The translations under genes and the position numbers were made by a program. DNA of 64,000 bases from NCBI RefSeq assembly GCF_000687915.1, contig NZ_JHZY01000002.1, positions 1,612,001 through 1,676,000 of the forward strand, in the 5' to 3' direction. This document shows positions 10,455 through 18,653 of this stretch, one piece after another; the first letter of the stretch is position 1, and the number at the start of each line of letters is the position of its first letter. Below the pieces are notes generated by a model that did not search any database, was not told the origin of the DNA, and saw nothing but the letters and a program-made list of their open reading frames with translations. Source of the DNA: Leeuwenhoekiella sp. MAR_2009_132 (GTDB lineage: Bacteria > Bacteroidota > Bacteroidia > Flavobacteriales > Flavobacteriaceae).

Positions 10455-11323
10455 TCTATTTATTGCTTAGCATACTCGCTTCAAGTATTATCTTTCTTGT
10501 ATTTAAACTTTTTGAGGGGTTTAAAATAAACACATTTCAGGCTATTGTAGTTAATTATTTCATTGCCTGCGTTTCTGGTCTTGTTGCTTATGGACAACCT
10601 ATAGATTTAATAAACATTCAGCAATACGCCTGGTTTCCCGGCACTATCTTCTTAGGGTTTTTATTTATTGTTATTTTCAATCTTATGGCAATAACCACGC
10701 AACGCAGTGGACTCTCGGTAGTATCTGTTTCTACCAAAATGAGTGTTGTTATACCTATATGCTTTGGTCTCTTTTATTATCAGGAAGCTGCAGGATTTTT
10801 AAAACTTACAGGAATAGGTCTGGCTCTTATAGCAGTATATCTGGTTTCTCTTAAAAAAACAACGGCTAAAACTATATCAAAAAACGATTTGTTGTTTCCT
10901 ATTTTGGTTTTTGTTGGAAGCGGTATCATTGATACAACTATCAAGTTTTTAGAAGCAAGTTTTGTTGCAAAAGAAGATGTCCCCTTATTCTCTGCTGTAA
11001 TATTTGCGACCGCCTTTACCTTAGGCATTCTAGTGTTTATTTTTCAGTTATATAATAGACAACAAAAACTTCAGATTAAAAATATATTAGGAGGAATCGC
11101 GTTAGGTGTTCCCAATTATTTCTCGATTTATTTTCTGGTTCAAGCGCTCAGAAATCCTAATTTAGAAAGTTCAGTAGTATTTACACTAAATAATGTGGGT
11201 ATATTAATGCTGGCAACACTTTTAGGAATTGTGTTCTTTAAAGAAAAACTTTCAACAAAAAACTGGATCGGGTTTGGTCTTGCTGTTTTTAGTATCATTC
11301 TAATAGCTATTGTTAAAGCCTAG
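10451..11323 (+). CDS. EamA/DMT-superfamily transporter
   Basis: A 290-residue protein with about ten transmembrane helices in two EamA-like repeats, the usual drug/metabolite transporter size. The start is TTG at 10451, overlapping the HAD stop codon by 4 bases; no ATG or GTG gives a better N terminus (IYLLLSILASSIIF). Substrate cannot be told from sequence. Its place in a run with ribD could suggest export or import of a small metabolite, but that is only context. Confidence 0.82.
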   Translation: MIYLLLSILASSIIFLVFKLFEGFKINTFQAIVVNYFIACVSGLVAYGQPIDLINIQQYAWFPGTIFLGFLFIVIFNLMAITTQRSGLSVVSVSTKMSVVIPICFGLFYYQEAAGFLKLTGIGLALIAVYLVSLKKTTAKTISKNDLLFPILVFVGSGIIDTTIKFLEASFVAKEDVPLFSAVIFATAFTLGILVFIFQLYNRQQKLQIKNILGGIALGVPNYFSIYFLVQALRNPNLESSVVFTLNNVGILMLATLLGIVFFKEKLSTKNWIGFGLAVFSIILIAIVKA

Positions 11324-11325
11324 TT

Positions 11326-11943
11326 ATGAGTACAACTTCAGACATCTATAAAACAATTGCAAAAAAAAGCTCCGAAAGTTTATTTAAAGATCGCGGAAGC
11401 AAATTTATTGGTCAGGCACATCCCGTCAAAGATGAAGCTGAAATTGAACGCATTCTAACTGAATTAAAAAATAAACACAGTAAAGCATCACATATATGCT
11501 ATGCCTGGCAACTGGGTAAAAATTATGAGCACTATAGGGCAAATGATGATGGTGAACCCAATAATTCTGCAGGTTTACCCATTTACGGCCAGCTACAATC
11601 TTTTGAAGTTACCCAAATATTAGTTACCGTGATACGCTACTATGGTGGGACAAATCTTGGTGTAGGCGGTCTTATACAAGCCTATAAAACAGCCGCACAA
11701 TTAGCTTTAGAAACCGCAAAAATAAAAACAGCTGTTATTACTGAAGCTTTACAAATAGACTTTGAGTATCCATTGCTTCATACGGTTATGCGCATAATTA
11801 AAGAAGAGCAATTAACTATCTCCTCGCAAGAAATGGAATTGAGTTGCTCAATTACCCTAGCCATACGGAAAAAGGATCTAAAAAGAATTAAAAAACGTTT
11901 TGATGCTGTTTTTGGCTTAACCGTAAATACTCAAAAATCTTAA
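11326..11943 (+). CDS. yigZ: YigZ/IMPACT-family protein
   Basis: A 205-residue protein of the YigZ (UPF0029/IMPACT) family. Conserved segments are KFIGQAHPVKDEAE, CYAWQLG, NDDGEPNNSAGLPI and VIRYYGGTNLGVGGL, followed by the C-terminal DUF1949 ferredoxin-like domain. The eukaryotic relative IMPACT modulates translation stress signalling; the bacterial role is not established. It starts two bases after the EamA stop and is the last gene of the ribD run. Its end overlaps the convergent thioesterase gene by four bases. Confidence 0.92.
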   Translation: MSTTSDIYKTIAKKSSESLFKDRGSKFIGQAHPVKDEAEIERILTELKNKHSKASHICYAWQLGKNYEHYRANDDGEPNNSAGLPIYGQLQSFEVTQILVTVIRYYGGTNLGVGGLIQAYKTAAQLALETAKIKTAVITEALQIDFEYPLLHTVMRIIKEEQLTISSQEMELSCSITLAIRKKDLKRIKKRFDAVFGLTVNTQKS

Positions 11944-12338
11944 TTTTCTAAAAGCTCTAATATGTAATCTGGGCAACGCGTAGGTCTGTTTGTTTTCATA
12001 TCTACAAAGACCAGAGTGGTTTGTGCTTTTGTAATCAATTTTTGATCTTGATTTGTGATTTCATAATCAAAAACAATGCTTGCACGCGGCATTTTTTTAA
12101 GACTTGTTTTTATCGTTAAAGTATCGTCAAAAAAGGCCGGACTTAGAAAAGAAAAATGCATATCATAAACAGGTAGCATTACACCTTCTTTCTCCATTTC
12201 TTTGTAAGAAATTCCGATATCGTTTAACCATTCAATACGAGCAAGTTCCAGGTAAATAGGGTAGTTAGCGTGATGTACAACACCCATTTGATCGGTTTCT
12301 GCGTATCTTACTTTAACATTAGTTGAGCTTGTTTTCAT
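11940..12338 (-). CDS. Acyl-CoA thioesterase (hotdog fold, YbgC/4HBT type)
   Basis: A 132-residue single hotdog-domain protein. The signature YAETDQMGVVHHANYPIYLELAR contains the catalytic aspartate and the His-His-Ala-Asn segment of the 4-hydroxybenzoyl-CoA thioesterase/YbgC group. It probably hydrolyses acyl-CoA thioesters; chain length is not predictable. It stands alone on the minus strand, facing yigZ tail to tail with a 4-base overlap and divergent from dnaA. Confidence 0.9.
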   Translation of the reverse strand: MKTSSTNVKVRYAETDQMGVVHHANYPIYLELARIEWLNDIGISYKEMEKEGVMLPVYDMHFSFLSPAFFDDTLTIKTSLKKMPRASIVFDYEITNQDQKLITKAQTTLVFVDMKTNRPTRCPDYILELLEN

Positions 12339-12538
12339 AGACTTATTAACATATAAAAAAGGCTAGTTTATAATATGCAGAGTATGCGATAAAAATTCTA
12401 CAAAACCAATGTAATTTTCTTTTTTTATTACATATTTTGTTCACATATTTGCCCCGCACTGAAAGAAACGAAGATCTCTACATTTTCTCACTTTTCAAGT
12501 GATCTAAATTAGAAATAACTTAAAATTTAATCATTAGA

Positions 12539-13969
12539 ATGAGTATGACTGCGCAAACAGTTTGGGATAATTGCCTCTTGTTTATTCAAGACAATATAAC
12601 CCCGCAGGCTTACAAAACCTGGTTCGAACCTATTAAAGCGGTTAAACTTACAGATAATGCTTTAAGTATACAGGTACCGAGTAAATTTTTCTACGAGTGG
12701 CTTGAAGAACATTATGTTAAACTTCTAAAAGTGTCACTTACCAAAGAGCTGGGGGAAAGTGCTAAACTGGTTTATGTTATACGTATGGAAAACACCTACG
12801 GCAACAGACAGCCATTTACTGAAAAAATACCTAGTACAAATCGCCCTTCTACGATGAAGTCTCAGGAGGTTGATGCACCTTTTAAAAATAAAAATCCAGA
12901 ACTAAAGAATCCATTTATAATTCCTGGAATACGTAATCTTCAGATAGAGTCTCAATTAAACCCTAATTACAATTTTGATAATTTTCTTGAGGGTGACTCT
13001 AACCGCCTCGCGCGATCTGCAGGTATGGCTGTTGCTAATAAGCCGGGTGGTACATCATTTAACCCTTTACTGATTTTTGGAGGAGTAGGTCTTGGTAAAA
13101 CTCACTTAGCCCACGCTATAGGTATTCAAATTAAAGACAGATATCCAGAAAAAACGGTTCTTTATATTTCTGCGGAAAAATTTACGCAACAATATATTGA
13201 GTCTGTTAAGAAGAATAATCGCAATGATTTTATTCACTTTTATCAGGTTATAGATGTCCTTATTGTTGATGATATTCAATTATTATCAGGCAAGGCAGGT
13301 ACTCAGGATGTATTTTTCCACATTTTTAATCATTTGCACCAGAATGGAAAACAGGTCGTTCTAACAAGTGATAAAGCTCCTGTAGATATGCAGGATATTG
13401 AGCAACGCTTACTTTCACGTTTTAAATGGGGTCTTTCTGCAGAATTGCAACAGCCCGGTTTTGAAACACGTGTATCAATCATAAAAAACAAACTCTATCA
13501 GGATGGTGTTGAAATGCCTGAAGATATTGTAGAGTTTTTAGCAAACAACATCAAAACTAACATTAGAGAACTTGAGGGTGCTATTATTTCGTTAATTGCG
13601 CATTCTTCTTTTAATAGAAAAGAGATTAACCTTGATCTCGCTAAAAAGATTGTAGATAATTACGTGAAACACACTAAACGTGAGGTTTCTATAGAATACA
13701 TTCAGAAGGTTGTAAGTGATTATTTTCAGATGGATGTAGATACACTTCAGTCTAAAACACGTAAAAGACATATTGTACAAGCACGCCAATTAGCTATGTT
13801 TTTTGCTAAAAAACTTACTAAGGCTTCTTTAGCCAGTATAGGTTCTCAAATAGGAAAACGCGATCACGCAACAGTGCTGCACGCTTGTAAAACGGTAGAT
13901 AACCTTTCTGCAACAGACAAGCAGTTTAGAAAATACGTAGAAGATTTAAACAAAAAACTTACGATGTAA
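12539..13969 (+). CDS. dnaA: Chromosomal replication initiator DnaA
   Basis: Initiates chromosome replication by binding DnaA boxes and opening oriC. The 476 residues show domain I (VWDNCLLFIQDNITPQAYKTWF), a variable linker, the AAA+ domain with Walker A GGVGLGKTHL near residue 180 and Walker B VLIVDDIQLL, and the domain IV DNA-binding signature ending in GKRDHATVLHA. The upstream 200 bases contain no recognisable cluster of TTATCCACA boxes, so origin function here is not supported; dnaN is also absent from the neighbourhood. A CATATTTG at 12444, one mismatch from the -7 consensus, is a weak promoter candidate. Confidence 0.98.
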   Translation: MSMTAQTVWDNCLLFIQDNITPQAYKTWFEPIKAVKLTDNALSIQVPSKFFYEWLEEHYVKLLKVSLTKELGESAKLVYVIRMENTYGNRQPFTEKIPSTNRPSTMKSQEVDAPFKNKNPELKNPFIIPGIRNLQIESQLNPNYNFDNFLEGDSNRLARSAGMAVANKPGGTSFNPLLIFGGVGLGKTHLAHAIGIQIKDRYPEKTVLYISAEKFTQQYIESVKKNNRNDFIHFYQVIDVLIVDDIQLLSGKAGTQDVFFHIFNHLHQNGKQVVLTSDKAPVDMQDIEQRLLSRFKWGLSAELQQPGFETRVSIIKNKLYQDGVEMPEDIVEFLANNIKTNIRELEGAIISLIAHSSFNRKEINLDLAKKIVDNYVKHTKREVSIEYIQKVVSDYFQMDVDTLQSKTRKRHIVQARQLAMFFAKKLTKASLASIGSQIGKRDHATVLHACKTVDNLSATDKQFRKYVEDLNKKLTM

Positions 13970-13980
13970 GTTTTTTGTTT
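13951..13980 (+). terminator. Terminator embedded in the 3' end of dnaA
   Basis: A perfect 12-bp stem (13951-13962 with 13966-13977) closes on a GAT loop and ends in TTTTTTG followed by TTT. The stem includes the last four codons and the stop codon of dnaA, so the terminator is built from coding sequence. Confidence 0.75.
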
Positions 13981-14045
13981 AAAATCTGAAACGCTATTCC
14001 GTATTTTCAAGAACAAAATATACACTTTCATAAAAAATACGTGAG

Positions 14046-14501
14046 ATGAAAACACGCATTCTAATGGTCTGTTTAGGTAATATTTGCAGATCTCCACTTG
14101 CCGAAGGTTTATTAAAATCTAAGCTAGACCCTAATAAATTTGAAGTTGACTCTGCCGGTACAGGTTCCTGGCATATAGGAAGCTTGCCAGACTCCAGAAG
14201 CATCTCTGTAGCACAAAAAAACGGAATAGATATTACAGATCAGCGCGGTATGCAGTTTAAACCTGCATTTTTTGATGTATATGATCATATTTTTGTAATG
14301 GATACTTATAATTATGAAGATGTGATAAATCTGGCACGCACTGAAGCAGATAAAGAAAAAGTTAGTCTTATTTTAGATGAACTTTTCCCTGGAGAGAAGG
14401 TTGATGTACCAGACCCTTACAATGATAGCCTAAGAGGCTTTGATAATGTCTTTGAAATGCTTAATGAAGCAATTACTAAATTAGCAGAACGTCTTAAGTA
14501 A
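14046..14501 (+). CDS. Low-molecular-weight protein-tyrosine phosphatase
   Basis: A 151-residue cytoplasmic phosphatase. The P-loop VCLGNICRSP gives catalytic C9 and R15, and the general-acid aspartate lies in VPDPYNDS. Length is standard. Such enzymes act on phosphotyrosine of kinases in polysaccharide export or on small phosphoesters; there is no tyrosine kinase in the window to name a partner. It lies 76 bases past dnaA, beyond that gene's terminator, and 18 bases before the methyltransferase gene, with which it probably forms an operon. Confidence 0.94.
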   Translation: MKTRILMVCLGNICRSPLAEGLLKSKLDPNKFEVDSAGTGSWHIGSLPDSRSISVAQKNGIDITDQRGMQFKPAFFDVYDHIFVMDTYNYEDVINLARTEADKEKVSLILDELFPGEKVDVPDPYNDSLRGFDNVFEMLNEAITKLAERLK

Positions 14502-14519
14502 TCTCTAAAATCTACAGTT

Positions 14520-15239
14520 ATGCACATCAACCCTCGATTAGGCAAACTTTACTTAATACCTACAACATTGGGTGATACTGCACCGCTAGAGGTTATGCCT
14601 GGTATGGTTCAGAGAATAGTAGATGATCTTGATGAATTTGTGGTTGAGAATGAAAAAACTGCGCGCAGGTTTATCAAACAACTATGCAAAGATAAATCGC
14701 AACCCAGTCTTATACTACACCCTTTAAATAAGCACACAGACAGCAGCGAGATTCCCGCATATCTTAATTCATGCTTATCAGGTAAATCTGTTGGCCTTAT
14801 GTCTGAAGCCGGCGTTCCCGGGATTGCAGATCCCGGTGCAGAAGTGGTACGCTTAGCCCACGAAAAAGGAATACAGGTGGTTCCTTTAGTTGGCCCCTCC
14901 TCTATTTTAATGGCAATGATGAGTAGCGGAATGAATGGTCAAAACTTTGCGTTTAATGGCTATTTACCAATAGATCAAAAGGAAAAACGCCAGGAATTAA
15001 AACGCTTAGAAAATATATCTAGAGACCACGGGCAATCTCAGCTTTTTATAGAAACGCCTTATCGGAATAACAAACTTATAGAAGAGCTATGCAGCACGTT
15101 AAGCCCTGCTACCCGACTTTGTATTGCCTGCGACATTACTTTAGCCTCAGAATTTATTGTGACAAAGCCCATTTCTGTATGGAAAACTAAACAACCCGAT
15201 ATACATAAAAGGCCGGCGTTATTTATAATTCAGGCATAA
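14520..15239 (+). CDS. SAM-dependent methyltransferase, tetrapyrrole methylase (RsmI-like) family
   Basis: A 239-residue protein of the tetrapyrrole-methylase superfamily related to the 16S rRNA 2'-O-methyltransferase RsmI. LGKLYLIPTTLGD replaces the usual LYLVATPIGN start, and VGLMSEAGVPGIADPGAEVVRLA and VVPLVGPSSILMAMMSSG match the family's SAM-binding and substrate motifs. RNA methylation is likely but the exact target is not certain because several RsmI-like paralogues exist in Bacteroidota. A strong terminator follows two bases after the stop codon. Confidence 0.85.
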   Translation: MHINPRLGKLYLIPTTLGDTAPLEVMPGMVQRIVDDLDEFVVENEKTARRFIKQLCKDKSQPSLILHPLNKHTDSSEIPAYLNSCLSGKSVGLMSEAGVPGIADPGAEVVRLAHEKGIQVVPLVGPSSILMAMMSSGMNGQNFAFNGYLPIDQKEKRQELKRLENISRDHGQSQLFIETPYRNNKLIEELCSTLSPATRLCIACDITLASEFIVTKPISVWKTKQPDIHKRPALFIIQA

Positions 15240-15241
15240 AA

Positions 15242-15265
15242 AAAACGACCAGGATTGGTCGTTTT
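15242..15265. terminator. Bidirectional terminator
   Basis: A perfect 10-bp stem AAAACGACCA/TGGTCGTTTT with a 4-base loop lies between the convergent methyltransferase gene and the gene ending at 15293. The A-rich and T-rich flanks allow it to work in both directions. Confidence 0.85.
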
Positions 15266-15292
15266 ATTATTTTATGGTTATTAAAATTAACT

Positions 15293-15949
15293 TTATAAAT
15301 TAACTTTTGCATTCTTATCAGGCACAATAAAAGAGACATCATAGCCTCCAAATTTTTTAAGGTAACTGTGAACCGAAGTACCGAAAGCATCTCTAAAACC
15401 ATCAACACCACCTGAGCGAAGATAATTTTTAACACTACCCGGTCCTGCTAGGTGTGCCGCAGCTAAAATTCCCGATTCGGTTATAGTAATACCATTCATA
15501 GTTTTACCTGCAAAACGCTTAATATCTTTGCGTAAAACCCATTTATTGCGTGATGCATTAGCTACAAAAGCTTTTTCTTGTAAAACAGGATTTTCTAAGA
15601 ATTCATCAGTATCTGAAATACCTAATAACAATAATGTACTTCTACCAAATTGATATTTTCCTAGATAGCCAAACTGATTTATACGTTTGTAATCGTTTTG
15701 TGACTCTTTAAAGCCTAAAGCTTCTTTAAAACCGGTAAAAGATTTTCCGGTAGTTGCTAAGCTTGAATTTTTTGTCTCATCAAAAATAGTAGAAGAATCT
15801 AACTCGTCTGCCTGAGGAACTGTGTAAAAAAGTTCTAACCCATCTGTAGAGTTATCGAGAGGCATTTCTGCATCTTTTATAGACATACTAAGTGCTACAA
15901 GACCAAATACAGAAGGGAGCGCTGCTAATTTTACTATGTTTCTTGTCAT
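15293..15949 (-). CDS. Secreted lytic-transglycosylase-like protein
   Basis: A 218-residue protein with an N-terminal hydrophobic segment (residues 5-23) that looks like a signal or anchor, then a low-complexity acidic linker. From about residue 72 it resembles lysozyme-like transglycosylase domains: FKESQNDYKRINQFGYLGKYQFG has the family layout of a catalytic glutamate (E82) followed by N-x-x-GYxGxYQFG, and AAHLAGPGSVKNYLRSGG matches the later AAH-x-GG-type motif. Peptidoglycan cleavage is therefore plausible but untested. Homologues are sometimes labelled LysM proteins, yet no LysM repeat is visible here. mltG lies upstream on the same strand with its own gap of 231 bases. Confidence 0.65.
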   Translation of the reverse strand: MTRNIVKLAALPSVFGLVALSMSIKDAEMPLDNSTDGLELFYTVPQADELDSSTIFDETKNSSLATTGKSFTGFKEALGFKESQNDYKRINQFGYLGKYQFGRSTLLLLGISDTDEFLENPVLQEKAFVANASRNKWVLRKDIKRFAGKTMNGITITESGILAAAHLAGPGSVKNYLRSGGVDGFRDAFGTSVHSYLKKFGGYDVSFIVPDKNAKVNL

Positions 15950-16007
15950 AAATAATTTTTCAGACCGGTAGTAAAACGCTACTAATACACCTGTCTATAT
16001 TACCCGG

Positions 16008-16015
16008 CAAATATA
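16008..16015 (-). promoter_or_regulatory. -7 promoter element for the transglycosylase-like gene
   Basis: The minus strand reads TATATTTG, a full match to TAnnTTTG, giving a leader of about 50 bases before the start at 15949. No TTG is present at the -33 distance. Confidence 0.5.
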
Positions 16016-16180
16016 CAACTTGTAATTAAGTTACTGATAATGAATTGGTTAAGGTTTTTATAAATTTAAGGTTTTCGCGATTATTCGTTGCTTTTCCTTA
16101 GATTTAAATGATTATGTTGGCATTTTTAACAAATTAATGCTAATCTATTACACAAACATCAAACATTTAACGTTTTTCAA

Positions 16181-17224
16181 TTATCTGTTAATTCCTTGAT
16201 TATTAATCCAGTCTATATATTGCTTTCTATTTGCATTATGCTGTGCTATCGTTTTTGCAAATAAATGATAGCCAGGTTTAGAAACGTTTGCAACAAAGAA
16301 ATAGTATTCATGGTTTTCAGGATTTAAAACCGCGTTGATTGCAGAAAGATCTGGCATAATAATAGGCCCCGGCGGTAAACCCGCATATTTATAGGTATTG
16401 TAAGGTGAAACCGTTTCAAGATCTTTATACAAAACACGCTTAATGACCTGATCAAAATTATTTGATTCTTTCTTTACTGCATAAATAACTGTAGGATCTG
16501 CGTCTAGTGTCCAATTGTTGTGTAAACGATTTAAATACACTCCCGCAACACGTGGTCGCTCATCATTTTTTGCGGTTTCTTTTTGAACTATAGAAGCTAA
16601 AGTATATACCTCTACTGGCGTCAAACCCTGCTTTTCTGCTTTTTGAAGACGTTCTTCTGTCCAGAATCGCTGATATTCTTTCAACATTCTGTCACGGTAT
16701 TCCTCTGCATTAGTATTCCAGTAAAATTCATACGTATTAGGTAAATACATACTTAAAGCCGTTTCTTCAGTAAACTTATTATTTTTAAGAAACTGAGGAT
16801 CTGTAAATGCTTTTATTAAAGAAATACTATCTGCTTCAATTTGCTGAGAAATACGCCCCGCAAGATTTTCTAATCGCTCCTGATTGTTAAAGGAAATTTT
16901 TATAGGAATGTTTCCGCTACGTATAGCATTTACAATTTCATTATTATTACTTCCTCTCTTTATAATAAAATGCCCAGCTTTAATATTTCCTATATAACCT
17001 TTACGTTGGGCTACTTCATCAAAAGATGTGTGATCTTTCAAAAGAGGCTCCAATTCTGATCTCACATCTTGATAGGTCGCATTAGTTGGAATATATACGT
17101 GTGCTTCCTCATTATTAAATGAAGTATTAGGTGTTAAAAATTTTCCGTAGATGCTATAGGCAAAAAAACCTGCTATGATAAGTCCTATTACTGCTGTTGC
17201 AGCTACAATACGCTTTATATACAT
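16181..17224 (-). CDS. mltG: Endolytic transglycosylase MltG
   Basis: Cleaves nascent peptidoglycan glycan strands at the cytoplasmic membrane and so sets strand length. The 347 residues begin with a membrane anchor (about residues 7-25), followed by a LysM-like region and the YceG/MltG domain. The catalytic glutamate sits in LASIVQKETAKNDERPRVAGVYLNR, and the LDADPTVIYA and YNTYKYAGLPPGPI motifs are present. It overlaps the GNAT stop by one base in a dapF-GNAT-mltG run, linking diaminopimelate synthesis with wall assembly. Confidence 0.95.
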   Translation of the reverse strand: MYIKRIVAATAVIGLIIAGFFAYSIYGKFLTPNTSFNNEEAHVYIPTNATYQDVRSELEPLLKDHTSFDEVAQRKGYIGNIKAGHFIIKRGSNNNEIVNAIRSGNIPIKISFNNQERLENLAGRISQQIEADSISLIKAFTDPQFLKNNKFTEETALSMYLPNTYEFYWNTNAEEYRDRMLKEYQRFWTEERLQKAEKQGLTPVEVYTLASIVQKETAKNDERPRVAGVYLNRLHNNWTLDADPTVIYAVKKESNNFDQVIKRVLYKDLETVSPYNTYKYAGLPPGPIIMPDLSAINAVLNPENHEYYFFVANVSKPGYHLFAKTIAQHNANRKQYIDWINNQGINR

Positions 17225-17757
17225 TACTTTTTTATTAATTGATATAGATATTCATTTTCAAAATTACCGGCTATACGTATCCAATCTTTTTTTAACCCAA
17301 CTTGTGTAAAGCCCTGGTTTTCGAATAAACTTATACTGCCGGTATTAGTTTCTAATATATTTGCATATAACTGGTGTAACTCAAGTCTCTTAAAACTGTA
17401 TTGAATAATTAATTGTAAAGCCTCGGCGCCAAAACCTTTTCTTCGCTGATTATCTTCAAAAATTAAAATTCCGAGTCCTGCTCTATGATGCTTAGGCTCA
17501 TAATCAAATAAATCAATAAGTCCCAGAGGTTCATTAGTGTCACTCTTACAAATAACCAGGCGAAGTTGCTTAACTTCAAAAATATCTCGATGTGAATTTT
17601 TAAGGTACTGTTTAAGTAGAAAACGGGAGAAGGGAGTTATTGTAGAAGTTAGCTCCCACATATTCTCATCATTTTCTATTTTAAAGATAAGATCGAGATC
17701 TTCTGGCTCAAGAGCCCTTAAATAAACGAGACTTCCTTTTAATGTTAAACCGGCCAT
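17224..17757 (-). CDS. GNAT-family N-acetyltransferase
   Basis: A 177-residue acetyltransferase of the RimJ/RimL-like type. LKGSLVYLRALEPEDLDLIFKIEND is the typical N terminus and LGILIFEDNQRRKGFGAEALQLI carries the acetyl-CoA pyrophosphate-binding motif (RRKGFG). Substrate unknown; related enzymes acetylate protein N termini, polyamines or amino sugars. It overlaps the end of dapF by 13 bases and the start of mltG by one base, so it is translated within that operon. Confidence 0.88.
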   Translation of the reverse strand: MAGLTLKGSLVYLRALEPEDLDLIFKIENDENMWELTSTITPFSRFLLKQYLKNSHRDIFEVKQLRLVICKSDTNEPLGLIDLFDYEPKHHRAGLGILIFEDNQRRKGFGAEALQLIIQYSFKRLELHQLYANILETNTGSISLFENQGFTQVGLKKDWIRIAGNFENEYLYQLIKK

Positions 17758-18521
17758 ACCCCTTCAAAAACTTGCTGTGCAGGACCAATTAAATATATGT
17801 CAGTGTATCCCTCTGCTGTAGGTTTAAAATCTACCTGCAACTCACCTCCTTCTACCTGTAACGGTACACTATTTAAGGTCGTCTTCCCTAACTTGTGAAT
17901 TGCAAGAGCAACTGCAGTAGCTCCCGTACCGCAGCTTAGCGTCTCATCTTCAACACCTCGCTCATACGTACGCATTCTAAAGCCTGCTTCAGTTTGCTGC
18001 ACAAAATTGATATTACTTCCGGCTTTGCCATATAAATCGCTATATCGTAACGCCGCTCCCTGTTTTTTTACATCATAAGATGCTATGTCAGCAACCCAGG
18101 TTACGTGATGTGGTGATCCTGTATCTAGAAAAAGATGCGAGTCAAATTTTTGAATAGAAACTACATCCTGCATTTTTAGATGCACTAAGTCATCTTTAAT
18201 AATTGCTTCGTGAACTCCATCTACAGCTTCAAAAGTGGTGGTCTTATCAATAACACCCATTGCTTTTGCGAATGCTACAAGGCATCGCCCCCCATTACCA
18301 CACATAGAACTAGGGTTCCCATCTGCATTGTAGTAAACCATTGTAAAATCTAGCGTATCGTGTTTTTCAAGCAGCATCAAACCATCGGCACCTATGCCAA
18401 ATTTTCGGTCACACATTTCCCTGACAAGTTTGGTATTGTTTTTGGAAAAAACATTTTGACGATTGTCAATAATTACAAAATCGTTGCCGGTACCCTGGTA
18501 TTTATAAAATAATAAAGCCAT
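17745..18521 (-). CDS. dapF: Diaminopimelate epimerase
   Basis: Converts LL- to meso-diaminopimelate for lysine and peptidoglycan. The 258 residues carry both catalytic cysteines, one in MCGNGGRCLVAFA and one in LSCGTGATAVALA, and the N-terminal YQGTGNDFVIIDNR motif. Length is slightly short of the enteric enzyme (about 274) but normal for the phylum. It is the first gene of a dapF-GNAT-mltG operon and is divergent from the HtrA gene. Confidence 0.96.
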   Translation of the reverse strand: MALLFYKYQGTGNDFVIIDNRQNVFSKNNTKLVREMCDRKFGIGADGLMLLEKHDTLDFTMVYYNADGNPSSMCGNGGRCLVAFAKAMGVIDKTTTFEAVDGVHEAIIKDDLVHLKMQDVVSIQKFDSHLFLDTGSPHHVTWVADIASYDVKKQGAALRYSDLYGKAGSNINFVQQTEAGFRMRTYERGVEDETLSCGTGATAVALAIHKLGKTTLNSVPLQVEGGELQVDFKPTAEGYTDIYLIGPAQQVFEGVWPV

Positions 18522-18543
18522 AACTGGTTTTTAATAAGCTTTG

Positions 18544-18551
18544 CAAAAATA
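18544..18551 (-). promoter_or_regulatory. -7 promoter element for dapF
   Basis: The minus strand reads TATTTTTG, a full TAnnTTTG match 22 bases before the dapF start codon. A correctly spaced TTG is not seen. Confidence 0.5.
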
Positions 18552-18653
18552 CACAAAGCAAGAATTCTAGAGCTTGTTAAAGACTAGTTAAATACTGCAA
18601 CATCAAATACGTACAATCGTACTTATAATGTTATTTAAAAAGAAAAACGAATT

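Noticed and set aside
12339..12538. Possible oriC beside dnaA
   Set aside because: No cluster of TTATCCACA-like DnaA boxes was found in either flank of dnaA and dnaN is not adjacent. In Bacteroidota the origin is often away from dnaA.
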